Assembly: GCF_005405585.1 (NCBI RefSeq)
Contig: NZ_BJEQ01000011.1
Coordinates: 1 to 64,000, forward strand
Length of the DNA stretch: 64,000 bases
Direction of reading: 5' to 3'
Source: Agarivorans sp. Toyoura001
GTDB taxonomy: Bacteria; Pseudomonadota; Gammaproteobacteria; Enterobacterales; Celerinatantimonadaceae
The notes beneath the pieces were generated by a model, which did not search any database, was not told the origin of the DNA, and saw nothing but the letters and a program-made list of their open reading frames with translations. Made by a program: the position numbers and the translations under genes. Below are positions 8,227 to 18,143 of the stretch, piece after piece. The stretch's first letter is position 1. The number at the start of each line of letters is the position of its first letter.

Positions 8227-8402
8227 ATTATTCCCTGTTTGTTGGATTGATAAATTACGTTAAAATCATACAGCTTAATTAAGCTTATGTCCTACTTTGT
8301 GGGGTGATTTGTTGCTATCTGAAGGAAGGCTCTTACTTTCTGTTTCAATATGCGGTTTAATTAGCATTAGAAAACTGTTTTTCAAATTAAATGGATGTAT
8401 AC

Positions 8403-9671
8403 ATGGACGTAAGTATTGCCGTAATTGGTCTAGGTTATGTTGGCTTGCCTTTAGCGATTGAGTTTGCCAAAAAACGCAGCGTAGTTGGCTTTGATATTAA
8501 CCAAGGGCGGGTATCTGAGTTACAACAAGGTATTGACCTAACACAAGAAGTTAGCAATGACGAATTGCAAGAAGTTGCAGGTAATATGTCGTACAGCTGT
8601 CAAATTGAAGATTTGGCAGCATGTAATGTTTTCATCGTTACGGTACCGACGCCAATCACCGAACATAAACAGCCTGATCTAACGCCCTTAGTGCGTGCTA
8701 GCGAAACCGTGGCCAAAGTACTAAAACCTAACGATATTGTTATTTACGAATCTACTGTTTACCCAGGCGCAACTGAAGAGCAGTGTGTACCGGTACTTGA
8801 GAAAAATTCAGGCTTGGTATTTAACAAAGATTTCTATGTAGGCTACAGCCCTGAGCGAATTAACCCAGGCGATAAAACCCACCGTGTATCTACCATCAAA
8901 AAAATAACTTCAGGTTCTACTCCAGAAATAGCCACCATTGTAGATAACTTGTATGGCGAGATTGTTGTTGTGGGCACCCACAAAGCCAGTAGCATTAAAG
9001 TAGCCGAAGCCGCAAAAGTGATTGAAAACACCCAACGTGATGTAAACATTGCCTTAATCAATGAATTAGCACTTATCTTTAATCGTTTAGATATTGATAC
9101 TGAAGCTGTACTGGAAGCCGCCGGCACTAAATGGAACTTTTTACCATTCCGCCCAGGTTTAGTTGGTGGTCACTGTATTGGCGTCGATCCGTATTACTTA
9201 ACCCATAAAGCTGAATCAATTGGTTATCGCCCTGAAGTTATTTTAGCGGGACGTCGTATCAACGATAACATGGGCCGTTATGTGGTATCGCAATGTATAA
9301 AAGCGATGGTTAAACGCAATATTTCGGTAGTAAACAGCAAAATTCTTATTTTGGGCTTAACGTTCAAAGAAAACTGTCCTGATATTCGTAACACCAAAGT
9401 TATCGATATTGTGCATGAGTTTGCAGATTATGGTGTGCAGGTAGACACCTATGACCCATGGGCCGACAAACAAGAATGCCATGACGAATACGGTATTGAT
9501 TTAGTTGAGTCTCCAGTAGCGGGAAGCTACGACTCGATTATTCTTGCGGTTGCTCATCAGCAGTTTAAAGATATGACAGTTGAAGACATTCGAGCCTTTG
9601 GTAAGCCTGAACACGTGCTTTACGATCTTAAATATCTATTACCAGCAGATGCTAGCGATTTACGTTTGTAA
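8403..9671 (+). CDS. tviB: UDP-HexNAc 6-dehydrogenase (WbpO/TviB type)
   Basis: This is a nucleotide-sugar dehydrogenase that would oxidise UDP-GlcNAc or UDP-GalNAc to the uronic acid. It has an N-terminal Rossmann motif [10 protein letters not shown], the substrate motif VTVPTPI, the segment [11 protein letters not shown], and the catalytic-Cys region [15 protein letters not shown] with Cys near residue 257, and [13 protein letters not shown] near the C-terminus. Length matches TviB/WbpO. The start is placed at 8403 because GGAT precedes it at a good distance; an in-frame ATG at 8391 lies inside that ribosome site. A 13-base gap separates it from the 4-epimerase gene, so the two form one operon making a UDP-HexNAcA precursor for the exopolysaccharide. 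Confidence 0.88.
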   Translation: MDVSIAVIGLGYVGLPLAIEFAKKRSVVGFDINQGRVSELQQGIDLTQEVSNDELQEVAGNMSYSCQIEDLAACNVFIVTVPTPITEHKQPDLTPLVRASETVAKVLKPNDIVIYESTVYPGATEEQCVPVLEKNSGLVFNKDFYVGYSPERINPGDKTHRVSTIKKITSGSTPEIATIVDNLYGEIVVVGTHKASSIKVAEAAKVIENTQRDVNIALINELALIFNRLDIDTEAVLEAAGTKWNFLPFRPGLVGGHCIGVDPYYLTHKAESIGYRPEVILAGRRINDNMGRYVVSQCIKAMVKRNISVVNSKILILGLTFKENCPDIRNTKVIDIVHEFADYGVQVDTYDPWADKQECHDEYGIDLVESPVAGSYDSIILAVAHQQFKDMTVEDIRAFGKPEHVLYDLKYLLPADASDLRL

Positions 9672-9684
9672 TTGGAGCTAAACA

Positions 9685-10707
9685 GTGACACGTTTTCAAC
9701 AAGTTTGTGAGCAATTAAAGGCGCAACCTAAAGTATGGGCCATTTCTGGTGTAGCGGGTTTTATAGGCTCTAACTTGCTAGAGGCCTTGCTCAAGCTAAA
9801 CCAAAAAGTTATTGGCTTAGATAATTTTGCTACGGGACACCAACATAACCTTGATGAAGTGAAAGGTTTAGTTAGCGAGCAGCAATGGCAACAGTTTCAA
9901 TTTATTGAAGGCGATATTCGAAGCCCTGAGACCTGCAAGCAATTTGTTGGTAGTGCCGATTACGTGTTGCATCAAGCTGCATTAGGGTCGGTACCTCGTT
10001 CAATCAACGATCCCATTACCACGAATGAAGTGAATATCTCTGGTTACTTAAACATGTTGGTGGCCGCCAAAGAGCAACAGGTGTCAGCCTTTGTTTATGC
10101 GGCGTCTAGCTCAACTTATGGCGACCACCCTGATTTGCCTAAAGTGGAAGATAAAATCGGTAATCCTTTATCACCTTACGCGGTGACCAAGTACGTGAAT
10201 GAGCTATACAGCTCTGTGTTTGAGCGTACTTATGCTTTTCCATCTATTGGTTTGCGTTATTTTAATGTGTTTGGCCCTCGCCAAGATCCTAACGGCGCTT
10301 ATGCCGCAGTTATTCCTAAGTGGACTGCGGCCTTGATCGATCAAGAACAAGTGTTTATCAATGGTGATGGCGAAACCAGCCGAGATTTTTGTTTCATCGA
10401 CAACGTTGTGCAAATGAATATTTTGGCTGCAACGGCAGGTTTATCTAGCAGTGAAGTCTTTAATGTAGCTTTAAATGATCAAACTAGTTTGACCCAGTTA
10501 TACGACTTGCTGAAAGAGAACCTCGCTCAGCACGGTGTACAGCGTGAAGCGAAACCTGAGTATCGTGATTTTAGAGCCGGAGATGTTAGGCATTCGAGGG
10601 CAGATATTAGTAAAGCTAATCAACTGCTTGGCTATGATCCTGCTTTTACTATTGGACAAGGTTTAGCACTTGCGATGCCTTGGTACATTAATCAGTCTAC
10701 CCTCTAA
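9685..10707 (+). CDS. tviC: UDP-HexNAc 4-epimerase (WbpP/TviC type, SDR)
   Basis: This is a 340-residue extended short-chain dehydrogenase. It shows the NAD-binding motif [12 protein letters not shown] near residue 20, the catalytic Ser region [11 protein letters not shown], and YAVTKYVNE with the Tyr-x3-Lys pair near 170. [10 protein letters not shown] and [18 protein letters not shown] are characteristic of WbpP/TviC, which interconvert UDP-GlcNAc and UDP-GalNAc or their uronates. Translation starts at GTG with GGAG eight bases upstream. It is followed by a terminator at about 100 bp, which closes this two-gene unit. Confidence 0.88.
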   Translation: MTRFQQVCEQLKAQPKVWAISGVAGFIGSNLLEALLKLNQKVIGLDNFATGHQHNLDEVKGLVSEQQWQQFQFIEGDIRSPETCKQFVGSADYVLHQAALGSVPRSINDPITTNEVNISGYLNMLVAAKEQQVSAFVYAASSSTYGDHPDLPKVEDKIGNPLSPYAVTKYVNELYSSVFERTYAFPSIGLRYFNVFGPRQDPNGAYAAVIPKWTAALIDQEQVFINGDGETSRDFCFIDNVVQMNILAATAGLSSSEVFNVALNDQTSLTQLYDLLKENLAQHGVQREAKPEYRDFRAGDVRHSRADISKANQLLGYDPAFTIGQGLALAMPWYINQSTL

Positions 10708-10808
10708 AATTTGATTAGATTGGTGCTGTTGGCTTACAGCCTATGAAAGCGTAAAGAGTTGAAGCAGTACTATGACCCTTTCAAGGAATGAAAGAGCGAC
10801 CCAAGCAA

Positions 10809-10839
10809 TAAACCAGCGGCAAAATAATCGCTGGTTTTT
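10809..10839 (+). terminator. Rho-independent terminator after the epimerase
   Basis: AAACCAGCG (10810-10818) pairs with CGCTGGTTT (10829-10837), with a 10-base loop and a run of T. The rest of the 198-bp gap (10708-10905) shows no gene. Confidence 0.75.
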
Positions 10840-10905
10840 GTCTTTATTATTTAACGCGTTATGCGTTATTAAAAGTTCAGAAATTGCTCTGCGAGTTAGC
10901 CAATA

Positions 10906-11958
10906 ATGAGCGCAGCTAAGCTACGTTGGCAAACCGTGGAAACCTTGGATGAGTTGTTTTCTTTAGAGCAACAATGGAACCAATTAGCATTAACGTGCAG
11001 CGCGAGTTTGTTTAGCCAATGCAGTTGGGTGAAACAATGGGCTGAGCAGTTCTGGCATTCAGGATGTTGTTTGAGCTGTTTAGCTGGATTTGATGGTGAG
11101 ACCTTAGTTGCTCTGGCCCCATTTTACTCTCAAGTTGAAGGGCGCGGGCTAAAATTGCAACGGCTATCAGTAATGGCTCAAGGGGAAGAAGAGCGTGCTG
11201 AACTGGCCTCTGAGTATCCAGATATTTTGGTTAACCCTGTATTTAAGGGCATAGCTCAGCCGGCAATATTAGAATGGTTCACACAGCTTAAGGTGGATGT
11301 GTTTTATTGCCGAGCCTTGAAACAAAGTAGTGTGTTGTATGAGCTTTTAGCGAGTCAGCCAAAGCTGATTGTGAATAGCGCTAGAGGCTATTCGTTGAGC
11401 TCTGAGGGTTGGTCAATCAATCAACTTAGCCGCAACGGGCGTTCGCAATGGCGACGAGCGGATAAGGCCTTAAAGCAACAGAAAGCCGAGTTTACATGGC
11501 TTAACAGCGATGAGGTTAACCTGCAGTGGCCAGCATTAATTGCCTTTCACCAAGCTAGATGGAAGCTGAAAGGTAAAGCAGGTGCCTTCGCAGACTCTCG
11601 TTTTATTGCTTTCCATGAACAGTTTGCTAAGGGTTGCCCGGAAAATGTAGCAATGAGCGGGGTCTTCATTGCGGGTAAAGCAATAGCCTTAAATTACTAC
11701 TTACTCGACCAAAATAATTTGTACTTTTATCAATCTGGTTGGGATGAGCAAACTTACTCTCGTTATTCGCCTGGCTTTGCTTTGCATGTTTGGAGCATTA
11801 TTAACAACCCGGTTACGCGCTATGATTTTATGATGGGTGCACAAAGCGAGAGCTATAAAGCCAAATTTTCATCTGAAGAAACTAGTATGGCTAATCTTTA
11901 TTTTATCAACTCTCCTTGGAGGATAAGACTATTCAAGCTCGTCAACAAAATCCTTTAG
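10906..11958 (+). CDS. GNAT-fold acyltransferase, CelD/BcsL or FemAB-like
   Basis: This is a 350-residue protein with the pattern of the CelD/BcsL (COG5653-like) acyltransferases. The N-terminal part contains NPLFSQCSW-like text (here SASLFSQCSWVKQWAEQFW). The central segment RNGRSQWRRADKAL is followed by FHQARWKLKGKAGAF, and the C-terminal GNAT fold has IAGKAIALNYYLLD and YQSGWDEQTYSRYSPGFALH. It probably adds an acyl or aminoacyl group to a sugar or lipid-linked saccharide in the cytoplasm. It opens a plus-strand unit; the next gene begins inside its last 45 bases, so translation is likely coupled. Confidence 0.7.
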   Translation: MSAAKLRWQTVETLDELFSLEQQWNQLALTCSASLFSQCSWVKQWAEQFWHSGCCLSCLAGFDGETLVALAPFYSQVEGRGLKLQRLSVMAQGEEERAELASEYPDILVNPVFKGIAQPAILEWFTQLKVDVFYCRALKQSSVLYELLASQPKLIVNSARGYSLSSEGWSINQLSRNGRSQWRRADKALKQQKAEFTWLNSDEVNLQWPALIAFHQARWKLKGKAGAFADSRFIAFHEQFAKGCPENVAMSGVFIAGKAIALNYYLLDQNNLYFYQSGWDEQTYSRYSPGFALHVWSIINNPVTRYDFMMGAQSESYKAKFSSEETSMANLYFINSPWRIRLFKLVNKIL

Positions 11959-13325
11959 AAGTTAAAAGCTCTCGGCTAGGGAGGAGAGAACTCCCTATTA
12001 GGGAAAAAAATGCGCCCTTGGCATTTTTCTTTTTATTCTTATACACCATTGCGGTTTTAGTTAGGCCTCATGAGTTTTCGCTAACGACGGCTGATTTTAT
12101 AATCATTAAAGTTTTTGCGATTTTGTCGTTTGGGTTGACATTACTCACCCTACGGCCACTGAAACTGTATCCCCAGCACTATTTATTATTGGGCTTAGTG
12201 CCATTTATTATGGCTTCAGCGTTTTTGAATGGTTGGGGTACCGGGGGGATTTTCCAGGCTCAACGTTTGTTCGTTAGTTCCATTATTCCATTTTTTCTAT
12301 ACAGTGCTCTAGTTTGTACAGCTGGCAGACAACGAATACTTATGTTTATTTGTATACTCGCCGCATTAACCATGGTTTATAACGGTCACATTCAGCAAGC
12401 ATCATTTAATGGGAAGTTTGGTATCGGTATTGGTGACAGTATTACCGTTGGTCGTGAAGAGATGCGCATCAGTTACTTAGGCTTTTTTAGTGACCCAAAT
12501 GACTTAGGTATGTTTTTGGTGATGAATATACCATTTGTGGCTTATTTCTATGGTCGTGGCGGAGGATTAACAAAAATACTGATGCTGGCGATATTTATGG
12601 CTTTGGGTTACGGCGTATTTATGACTGGCTCTAGAGGAACGTTGTTGGGTTCTGTCGCAGTAATTGGGATCTATTTCCTTATTAGTAATGCTGGGGCTCG
12701 TTTAGTTTTATTCATTTGTTTGAGTGCACCTATTGCAGCAACTTTGCTAGCCTCTTTCGGAGGGATCTCTTCCACTGAGTCTTCGGCAGCGGGGAGGCTA
12801 GATGCTTGGTACGATGGAATCCAAATGCTTATTCATAACCCAGTATTCGGGGTAGGGATGGGTAACTTTATGGAGGAGCATGGTAAAGTGGCCCACAATT
12901 CCTATGTGCATGTGGCTGGTGAGCTTGGGATACCTGGCTATAGCCTTTGGGGAGGAGCTTTAGTACTTAACATGCTAGTGGGTTATATGATCTTAAAACG
13001 TTTTAATCACTACTTAAGCGAAGAAGAGCTTGCAAAAAAAGAAATAGATGAAGAAACCTCTAAATTATACCAAGAAGAAGTTAACTTGAATAAAACCCTT
13101 TTTTATTCAATGGTGGGCTTTATGGTCACAGCATTTTTCTTGAGTCGTCAATTTACACTATTAATGTTTATTTTTATGGGAATGCAAACAGCCAGTCATC
13201 TAAGGTTAATGAAAATGCGGCCAGATTTGAGCGAAATGTTTGCACCTAAGATGGTATGGCGTTGCATGGGTTATAGTTGGGCAGTAATTTTTGCTGTATA
13301 TATGACTTTGAAAGTAGGCTTATGA
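11916..13325 (+). CDS. O-antigen-ligase-like membrane protein (polysaccharide ligase or polymerase)
   Basis: This protein has about ten hydrophobic segments and the Wzy/WaaL-type region in its second half, with GRLDAWYDGIQMLIHNPVFGVGMGNF followed by HNSYVHVAGELGIPGY. This periplasmic-loop pattern is shared by O-antigen ligases and the exosortase-associated putative O-glycosylation ligases. It may polymerise or transfer the polysaccharide repeat. The start is unusual. The frame opens with TTG at 11916, but GGAGG (11918-11922) points instead to an in-frame ATT at 11931, and a later TTG near 12019 is also possible. No in-frame ATG or GTG occurs early. It overlaps the upstream gene. Confidence 0.75.
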   Translation: MEDKTIQARQQNPLEVKSSRLGRRELPIREKNAPLAFFFLFLYTIAVLVRPHEFSLTTADFIIIKVFAILSFGLTLLTLRPLKLYPQHYLLLGLVPFIMASAFLNGWGTGGIFQAQRLFVSSIIPFFLYSALVCTAGRQRILMFICILAALTMVYNGHIQQASFNGKFGIGIGDSITVGREEMRISYLGFFSDPNDLGMFLVMNIPFVAYFYGRGGGLTKILMLAIFMALGYGVFMTGSRGTLLGSVAVIGIYFLISNAGARLVLFICLSAPIAATLLASFGGISSTESSAAGRLDAWYDGIQMLIHNPVFGVGMGNFMEEHGKVAHNSYVHVAGELGIPGYSLWGGALVLNMLVGYMILKRFNHYLSEEELAKKEIDEETSKLYQEEVNLNKTLFYSMVGFMVTAFFLSRQFTLLMFIFMGMQTASHLRLMKMRPDLSEMFAPKMVWRCMGYSWAVIFAVYMTLKVGL

Positions 13326-13359
13326 CGGTCTACAAAAGCGAATTAATAATTAGGTAAAA

Positions 13360-14238
13360 ATGCAACTATTTTACTACAAGGATGAAGTGGGCAATTTTGG
13401 GGATGACTTAAATCCTTGGTTATGGCCACAGTTACTGCCTGATTTTTTTAATGACGATGAATCAGAATTATTGGTTGGAATAGGCACTTTGCTTAACCAT
13501 CGTTTACCTAACGATAAAACTTTGCACATAGTGGGGTCTGGCGTGGGGTATGGTCAATTACCTGAAGTGACAGATAATTGGAAAGTGCACGCGGTAAGAG
13601 GGCCTTACAGCGCCAAAACGCTGAACTTAGATCCAAGTACAGTGGTAACAGATTCAGCTTTATTACTTCGAAATGTAATGGAACCTACTCATAAAGAAAA
13701 TGGTGATATTGGCTTTATGCCGCATTACCTTAGCTGCCGCAGCGCTAATTGGGAAAGCATTGCCGAAGCCTGTGGGTTTAGGTTTATTTCACCTGAGTGG
13801 TCAGTAGATAAAGTATTCGCCGAAATTGCGCAGTGTAAGCTAATGCTTACTGAAGCAATGCACGGGGCGATTGTTGCTGATGCACTACGTTTACCCTGGA
13901 AAGCGGTGATATTAGGTGACCATGTAAACCAAGTGAAATGGCAGGACTGGCTATCTACCGTAGAAATGCAGTATCAGCCGGAGTCTGTTCCCAATTATTT
14001 TTATAGCCCTGTTAGCGCTATTAAAGATGAACTTAAGCGGCAATTGCAAGGGTTTGGTTTGGGTAAAAACTGGTATAAACCTAAACCGCGCAATTCTAGC
14101 GATAAAACGCGTTCTGAGGTATGCAAGGGGTTAACGGCAATTGCCAATAATGCTCAGGGTGAGCTAAGTGGTGAGCTTGTTCAAAACCAACTCATTACTC
14201 GCCTTAATCAGTGCTTAGAAGCGCTGCAGTCTCAGTAA
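13360..14238 (+). CDS. Polysaccharide pyruvyl transferase family protein
   Basis: This 292-residue protein opens with LFYYKDEVGNFGDDLNP, the start signature of pyruvyl transferase family proteins, and carries HIVGSGVGYG, AVRGPYSAKTL and LTEAMHGAIVADALRLPW, all typical of the GT-B-like fold of this family. These enzymes form pyruvate ketals on sugars from phosphoenolpyruvate, adding negative charge to the polymer. It sits within the plus-strand polysaccharide operon between the ligase-like protein and a glycosyltransferase. The specific sugar cannot be read from the sequence. Confidence 0.82.
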   Translation: MQLFYYKDEVGNFGDDLNPWLWPQLLPDFFNDDESELLVGIGTLLNHRLPNDKTLHIVGSGVGYGQLPEVTDNWKVHAVRGPYSAKTLNLDPSTVVTDSALLLRNVMEPTHKENGDIGFMPHYLSCRSANWESIAEACGFRFISPEWSVDKVFAEIAQCKLMLTEAMHGAIVADALRLPWKAVILGDHVNQVKWQDWLSTVEMQYQPESVPNYFYSPVSAIKDELKRQLQGFGLGKNWYKPKPRNSSDKTRSEVCKGLTAIANNAQGELSGELVQNQLITRLNQCLEALQSQ

Positions 14239-14258
14239 TAATTGACAAGGCATAACTC

Positions 14259-15164
14259 ATGACAGCAGCTGTTAGCATAATTATTCCCGCTTATAACTCC
14301 GCCGCATTTATCGGTAAAGCCATCGACTCGATCCTTGGCCAAAGCTTTAGCGACTACCAAATTATCGTGGTAGATGATGGCTCTAATGATAATACCGTTG
14401 AGGTCTTACAAGCTTATGGGGAGACGATTACCATCATCTCACAAGCCAATGGTGGGGCTTCTAAGGCTAGAAATACCGGTATACAAGCTGCCACGGGTGA
14501 GTTTGTTGCTTTCCTCGATTCTGACGATTTATGGCGAAGCCAAAAGTTGGAACTGCAAGTGAAAGCGATGCGAGAAAACAACGATTGGGTAGCGTGTTAC
14601 AGCGAAACCTCATATAAAGCCGATGAAGAACAAGGTCTAACTAAAGATAAGCAAAATGCTACGTTAGTGGCTAAAAATCTTGAGCAAGTTTTCTTACATC
14701 CGTATTTAGTGACGTCGTCGTTTATGGTTAAACGAGAAACATTAAGCCAAGTGGGTTTGTTTGATGAACGCTTAGAGACGGCTGAAGACATCGACTTATA
14801 TTTGCGAGTTGCAGAGCATGGCATCATTGGCCAAGTGCAAAAAAGCTTAGTGTGGAAGGCTGATATAGAAGGAAGCTTGGGAAGTTTGTTATCGTCTTAT
14901 CAAGATAACCTAACGGTGGTTGATGCGTTTCTTGCTCGACAAAAGGCTAAGCCAGAACGGTGGCGAAGTTTAGCTAAGAAAGTGAAAGCTAAAATTTATT
15001 TAGATTGGGGAAAGGATTTGTTGTGGAATAAGCAAATTCTTTCTGCCCTAAATAAGTTATTTAAATCATTGTTATTGAAAGGTGGCTCAACAGTTATTTG
15101 GCTGATGGTCAAAGCTTTGTTAAAAGGGGGGATAGAGTTTTTAAAACCTAGAAACAAAAACTAA
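14259..15164 (+). CDS. Family 2 glycosyltransferase
   Basis: This is a GT-A fold enzyme with SIIIPAYNSAAFIGKAIDSIL at the N-terminus, VVDDGSNDNT near residue 38, GGASKARNTGI near 72 and the metal-binding FLDSDDLW near 90, followed by the acceptor region DERLETAEDIDLYLRVAEHG. It would add one sugar to the lipid-linked repeat at the cytoplasmic face. The C-terminal 80 residues are hydrophobic and basic and may touch the membrane. It ends eight bases before the convergent flippase gene. Confidence 0.88.
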   Translation: MTAAVSIIIPAYNSAAFIGKAIDSILGQSFSDYQIIVVDDGSNDNTVEVLQAYGETITIISQANGGASKARNTGIQAATGEFVAFLDSDDLWRSQKLELQVKAMRENNDWVACYSETSYKADEEQGLTKDKQNATLVAKNLEQVFLHPYLVTSSFMVKRETLSQVGLFDERLETAEDIDLYLRVAEHGIIGQVQKSLVWKADIEGSLGSLLSSYQDNLTVVDAFLARQKAKPERWRSLAKKVKAKIYLDWGKDLLWNKQILSALNKLFKSLLLKGGSTVIWLMVKALLKGGIEFLKPRNKN

Positions 15165-15171
15165 AGCTGCC

Positions 15172-16617
15172 TTATTTTTTTTTCTTTAGCATCGTTGCGA
15201 TTTCTTCTATTGAAGCTCTGTCTAGCAGTAACATTAACCCTAAGTAAGTTATTCCTCCCAACCCTATTTGTATTGTAAGTTTTAGCAATACAGAAGTGTC
15301 TAGCATTGACTTGGACACAAACACCACAGCAAACATGCAAGCACCAGATATCATTGGTGCTACTAACAGTTTTAAGAATCGAGATAGGGGAGTAGCAAAA
15401 ATACGGCTATTACGCCACGCAACAATCAGGTAAGCGAGAGGGAAGCCACCTAGCCATGCCAAAGCTAACCCTATTGCACCATGATTAGCAGCAACTATTA
15501 TACTAATAAACATGATAACTAGCATAAATGATATGTTTATAAGCGTGTGGTTAACCTTTTTTAAGCTTTTTAGTGCGGGAGTAAATAGCTCTTCACTGAA
15601 CCTTAACGGCATAATCATTAAGATTATTGTAGTAGGGATAATTGCACCGATCCATTTTTCACCCAATAGTAGCGGTATTACCAAATCAGTCACTGATGCC
15701 AGCCCCCAGAAAATAGGTAGCGTAAGACTAATGCATAGGCGCTGGGCTTTTAATACATAACTAGAAATCAATTGCGGCTGATCTTGTATTTGTGAAAATG
15801 CTGGAAATGCTACTTGGCGTAGCAACGGCATTATCTTTTTTTGAGGCATTAAGGCTACTTGTAAACCAATAGCATATAGCCCTACCTCTGTTGGCGTCAT
15901 TATACGTCCAGCAATAGCGACATCCATGTGCATAAATACGTAATAACATACAGCCTGAATCGAAAGCATTCCTCCAAATTTTAGCATAGGAGTGATATCG
16001 CTAATTTTAAAACTGGGTAAGAAGTTAATTGGTTTAGCAGCGAAGGTTAAACTGGCTCGCAGGCCTATAAATATAATCTCTCCTATTACTAAAGCCCAAA
16101 AACCATATCCCATAAAAGCCATCGCTAGGGTGGATACGGCCGCCACGATGTTCGCAACGGCAGCGATAATTGATACCCGTTTAAACTCCATGTTTTTCGC
16201 AAGTAAAGCGGCAGGTATCACCTCTAAAGCTAGAATGATAAAACACCAAGCATTAACCTTGAGGATTTTGCTAACCACTTCAGATTGATAATAGCTACCT
16301 GCTACATCAGCTAAAGAATACTGCAGCGCAAAGAATCCGATATGACTAAGTATGATAGCGCCAAACAGCTGCTTAAGACTTTGTTTAGTTAGATTTTTCT
16401 CTTGAATGATTGAGGAGGTAAACAAAGACGCCAATAACAGGTTCAAGAAACCGAATAATACGTCTGACATTGCTACTAGGCCATAGTCATCAGGGCTTAG
16501 CAGGCGGATTACCCAAAAAGTCATCGCCCAGCGTAATAGTTGGGTGACTATTTTACCCATAGCGACCCATTTTAAGGACGATAAAACCTGACTTTTTAGA
16601 TTAGTATTATGTGTCAT
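15172..16617 (-). CDS. Wzx-type polysaccharide flippase (MOP/PST family)
   Basis: This is a 481-residue polytopic protein with about twelve to fourteen predicted helices and the family opening VLSSLKWVAMGKIVTQLLRW, then VIRLLSPDDYGLVAMSDV. This is characteristic of the lipopolysaccharide biosynthesis (RfbX/Wzx-like) flippases, close to WzxC. It would flip the lipid-linked repeat to the periplasm. It lies on the opposite strand to its neighbours together with the next gene, 30 bases upstream, so the two form a small minus-strand unit inside the plus-strand cluster. Confidence 0.87.
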   Translation of the reverse strand: MTHNTNLKSQVLSSLKWVAMGKIVTQLLRWAMTFWVIRLLSPDDYGLVAMSDVLFGFLNLLLASLFTSSIIQEKNLTKQSLKQLFGAIILSHIGFFALQYSLADVAGSYYQSEVVSKILKVNAWCFIILALEVIPAALLAKNMEFKRVSIIAAVANIVAAVSTLAMAFMGYGFWALVIGEIIFIGLRASLTFAAKPINFLPSFKISDITPMLKFGGMLSIQAVCYYVFMHMDVAIAGRIMTPTEVGLYAIGLQVALMPQKKIMPLLRQVAFPAFSQIQDQPQLISSYVLKAQRLCISLTLPIFWGLASVTDLVIPLLLGEKWIGAIIPTTIILMIMPLRFSEELFTPALKSLKKVNHTLINISFMLVIMFISIIVAANHGAIGLALAWLGGFPLAYLIVAWRNSRIFATPLSRFLKLLVAPMISGACMFAVVFVSKSMLDTSVLLKLTIQIGLGGITYLGLMLLLDRASIEEIATMLKKKK

Positions 16618-16647
16618 TGAATAAATGCTTTATGTATTCTAGATAGT

Positions 16648-17850
16648 TTAGCTGTATTGCTTTGGATGATATAAACCCAGTTTGGCGAGAATATATTTAA
16701 CTGGTTTTTTGAATGTTTTTAGGCTCCACTTTATTGAACGCTTTATTACGATAGTAGCGGAAAAGAAATAGTGTCTAATTGAAAAAGAATGGTTGCGTTG
16801 TTTTGCCCAAACGACTATTTCCTTTAGCAAGGGATCATCGCTCACTAACATAGCGCTAATAAATGCGTCTTTGTGCTTAAGATATACCTTTATATTAAAA
16901 CAGTCTTCATATAAAGAAAGCTTGTTGGCTATCTCAAGGGTTAGGATTGTGCGTAAGCATTTATCACAGTAGGAGCAGTTTTCAGCTTGGTCTCCCTTCA
17001 CACAAACATCTAACACTTTGTATGACTCTGGATTTTTAGCCACCACTGCAGTTTTTTCAACTCTGGTGTATTCGCTACCTACAGAGTGGCTTTGCAAAGA
17101 CTCTGTAGATAAAAGCGGTAGACTAAACACATCACTGTAGGCCATGTCGTAACTTGAGCCGACGAACAGATCTTTATAACTATAAGCGGATGAATAGAGA
17201 AAATGACCGATGTGTTCCTGTAACAACATTGGAATAGCTGCGTTACGAATGGTATGGGTAAGTTGAAAGTCTAGTGCCCTACCATAAAAATCATTCATGT
17301 TTGAATTCACCATGATAAAAGGCAGTTGCCAATTATCAGCCGATTGCTTTAGTTGCGCGTAACGCTCTTTAAACAAACGCTCCTTACCTTTCCCGTGAGA
17401 ACCAACATTGTTATACAACAAATGTGTCACTTTACGAGCGGCGGGTGTTGATTCAGTAAAGTAGTCGGTAAGAGTGCAAAATGAATCTACGCCCGCAGAA
17501 AACCCTGTAATCACACCCTTGGCTCGGCTTGATTGACTAGAGGTTTTCTCGGCGCTAATTTTAATTCTATTTAATTGGGGGATTTGTTGGATCACTAGAG
17601 TTTGATAAGCGCCGTTTAGATTAAACAGCAACTGTTCTGAAATAGCGCCTGCAATATGAATATTCTCGTTAGCTAACATTGCAGGTAGCAATAATGAGAC
17701 TAAGGCAGTATCGGCGCTAGTTGAGAGGCTAAGATTGCCAAAATGACTAACTTCGAACCATAGTTGCTGAGCCTGACCGCGTAGGTCAAAATTAACCTGA
17801 TAAACAATCGCACCCTCTTTTGAGGCAATTGAAACTGGACTAATGTCCAT
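16648..17850 (-). CDS. PP-loop ATPase-like protein of unknown role in polysaccharide locus
   Basis: I do not recognise a named family for this 400-residue protein. It carries ITGFSAGVDSFCTL with S-A-G-V-D-S at residues 118-123, close to the PP-loop (SGGxDS) of ATP-dependent adenylating enzymes. It also has a cysteine group at 283, 292, 295 and 298 (CSYCDKC), reminiscent of the zinc site of QueC-like enzymes. The C-terminal region is basic (KRSIKWSLKTFKKPVKY). Together these suggest an N-type ATP pyrophosphatase acting on a carbonyl or carboxylate of a sugar or amino acid. The start ATG has AAGGA eight bases upstream. It is probably co-transcribed with the flippase, which supports a role in making or modifying the repeat unit. 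Confidence 0.55.
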   Translation of the reverse strand: MDISPVSIASKEGAIVYQVNFDLRGQAQQLWFEVSHFGNLSLSTSADTALVSLLLPAMLANENIHIAGAISEQLLFNLNGAYQTLVIQQIPQLNRIKISAEKTSSQSSRAKGVITGFSAGVDSFCTLTDYFTESTPAARKVTHLLYNNVGSHGKGKERLFKERYAQLKQSADNWQLPFIMVNSNMNDFYGRALDFQLTHTIRNAAIPMLLQEHIGHFLYSSAYSYKDLFVGSSYDMAYSDVFSLPLLSTESLQSHSVGSEYTRVEKTAVVAKNPESYKVLDVCVKGDQAENCSYCDKCLRTILTLEIANKLSLYEDCFNIKVYLKHKDAFISAMLVSDDPLLKEIVVWAKQRNHSFSIRHYFFSATIVIKRSIKWSLKTFKKPVKYILAKLGLYHPKQYS

Positions 17851-18143
17851 ACAGCGTTTTCCTTAACACGAGAGAATCCCTTATTTGAGACTTAGGCTAA
17901 CGTATCTATGTTTAAATTAGTAGTAAGCGAAGCGTTTAAATTTTTGCGCTTTAGCGCCAAAATGTCGCCGATGTACAGAGTTGGAGCAACAGAGTTGCAC
18001 TGTATATAGGGTGCTTGTACGTCGCTTAAATGTTAGGCTAGTGGCCAAACAGCAAGCGATTGATTATGGACATAATAAGCGCCTTTTTGTTTTCGCGTGC
18101 TAAATCTTAGCGATTGTTCAACATACGGATATGGAAGTCACTG
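17851..18143. other. Divergent intergenic region
   Basis: This gap of nearly 300 bases lies between the minus-strand PP-loop gene and the plus-strand CapK-like gene, so it should hold promoters for both. I see short inverted repeats around GCGCTTTAGCGCC (17950-17962) but no clear sigma-54 site and no convincing small gene. Confidence 0.4.

Noticed and set aside
8299-8316. Sigma-54-like site before the UDP-sugar dehydrogenase gene (TGGGGTGATTTGTTGCT)
   Set aside because: The -12 half is good, but the -24 half matches only the GG once spacing is enforced, and no activator box is present.
15172-17850. Minus-strand flippase and PP-loop pair as a recent horizontal insert
   Set aside because: No flanking repeats, mobile-element genes or integrase were seen, and I could not measure composition reliably by eye.
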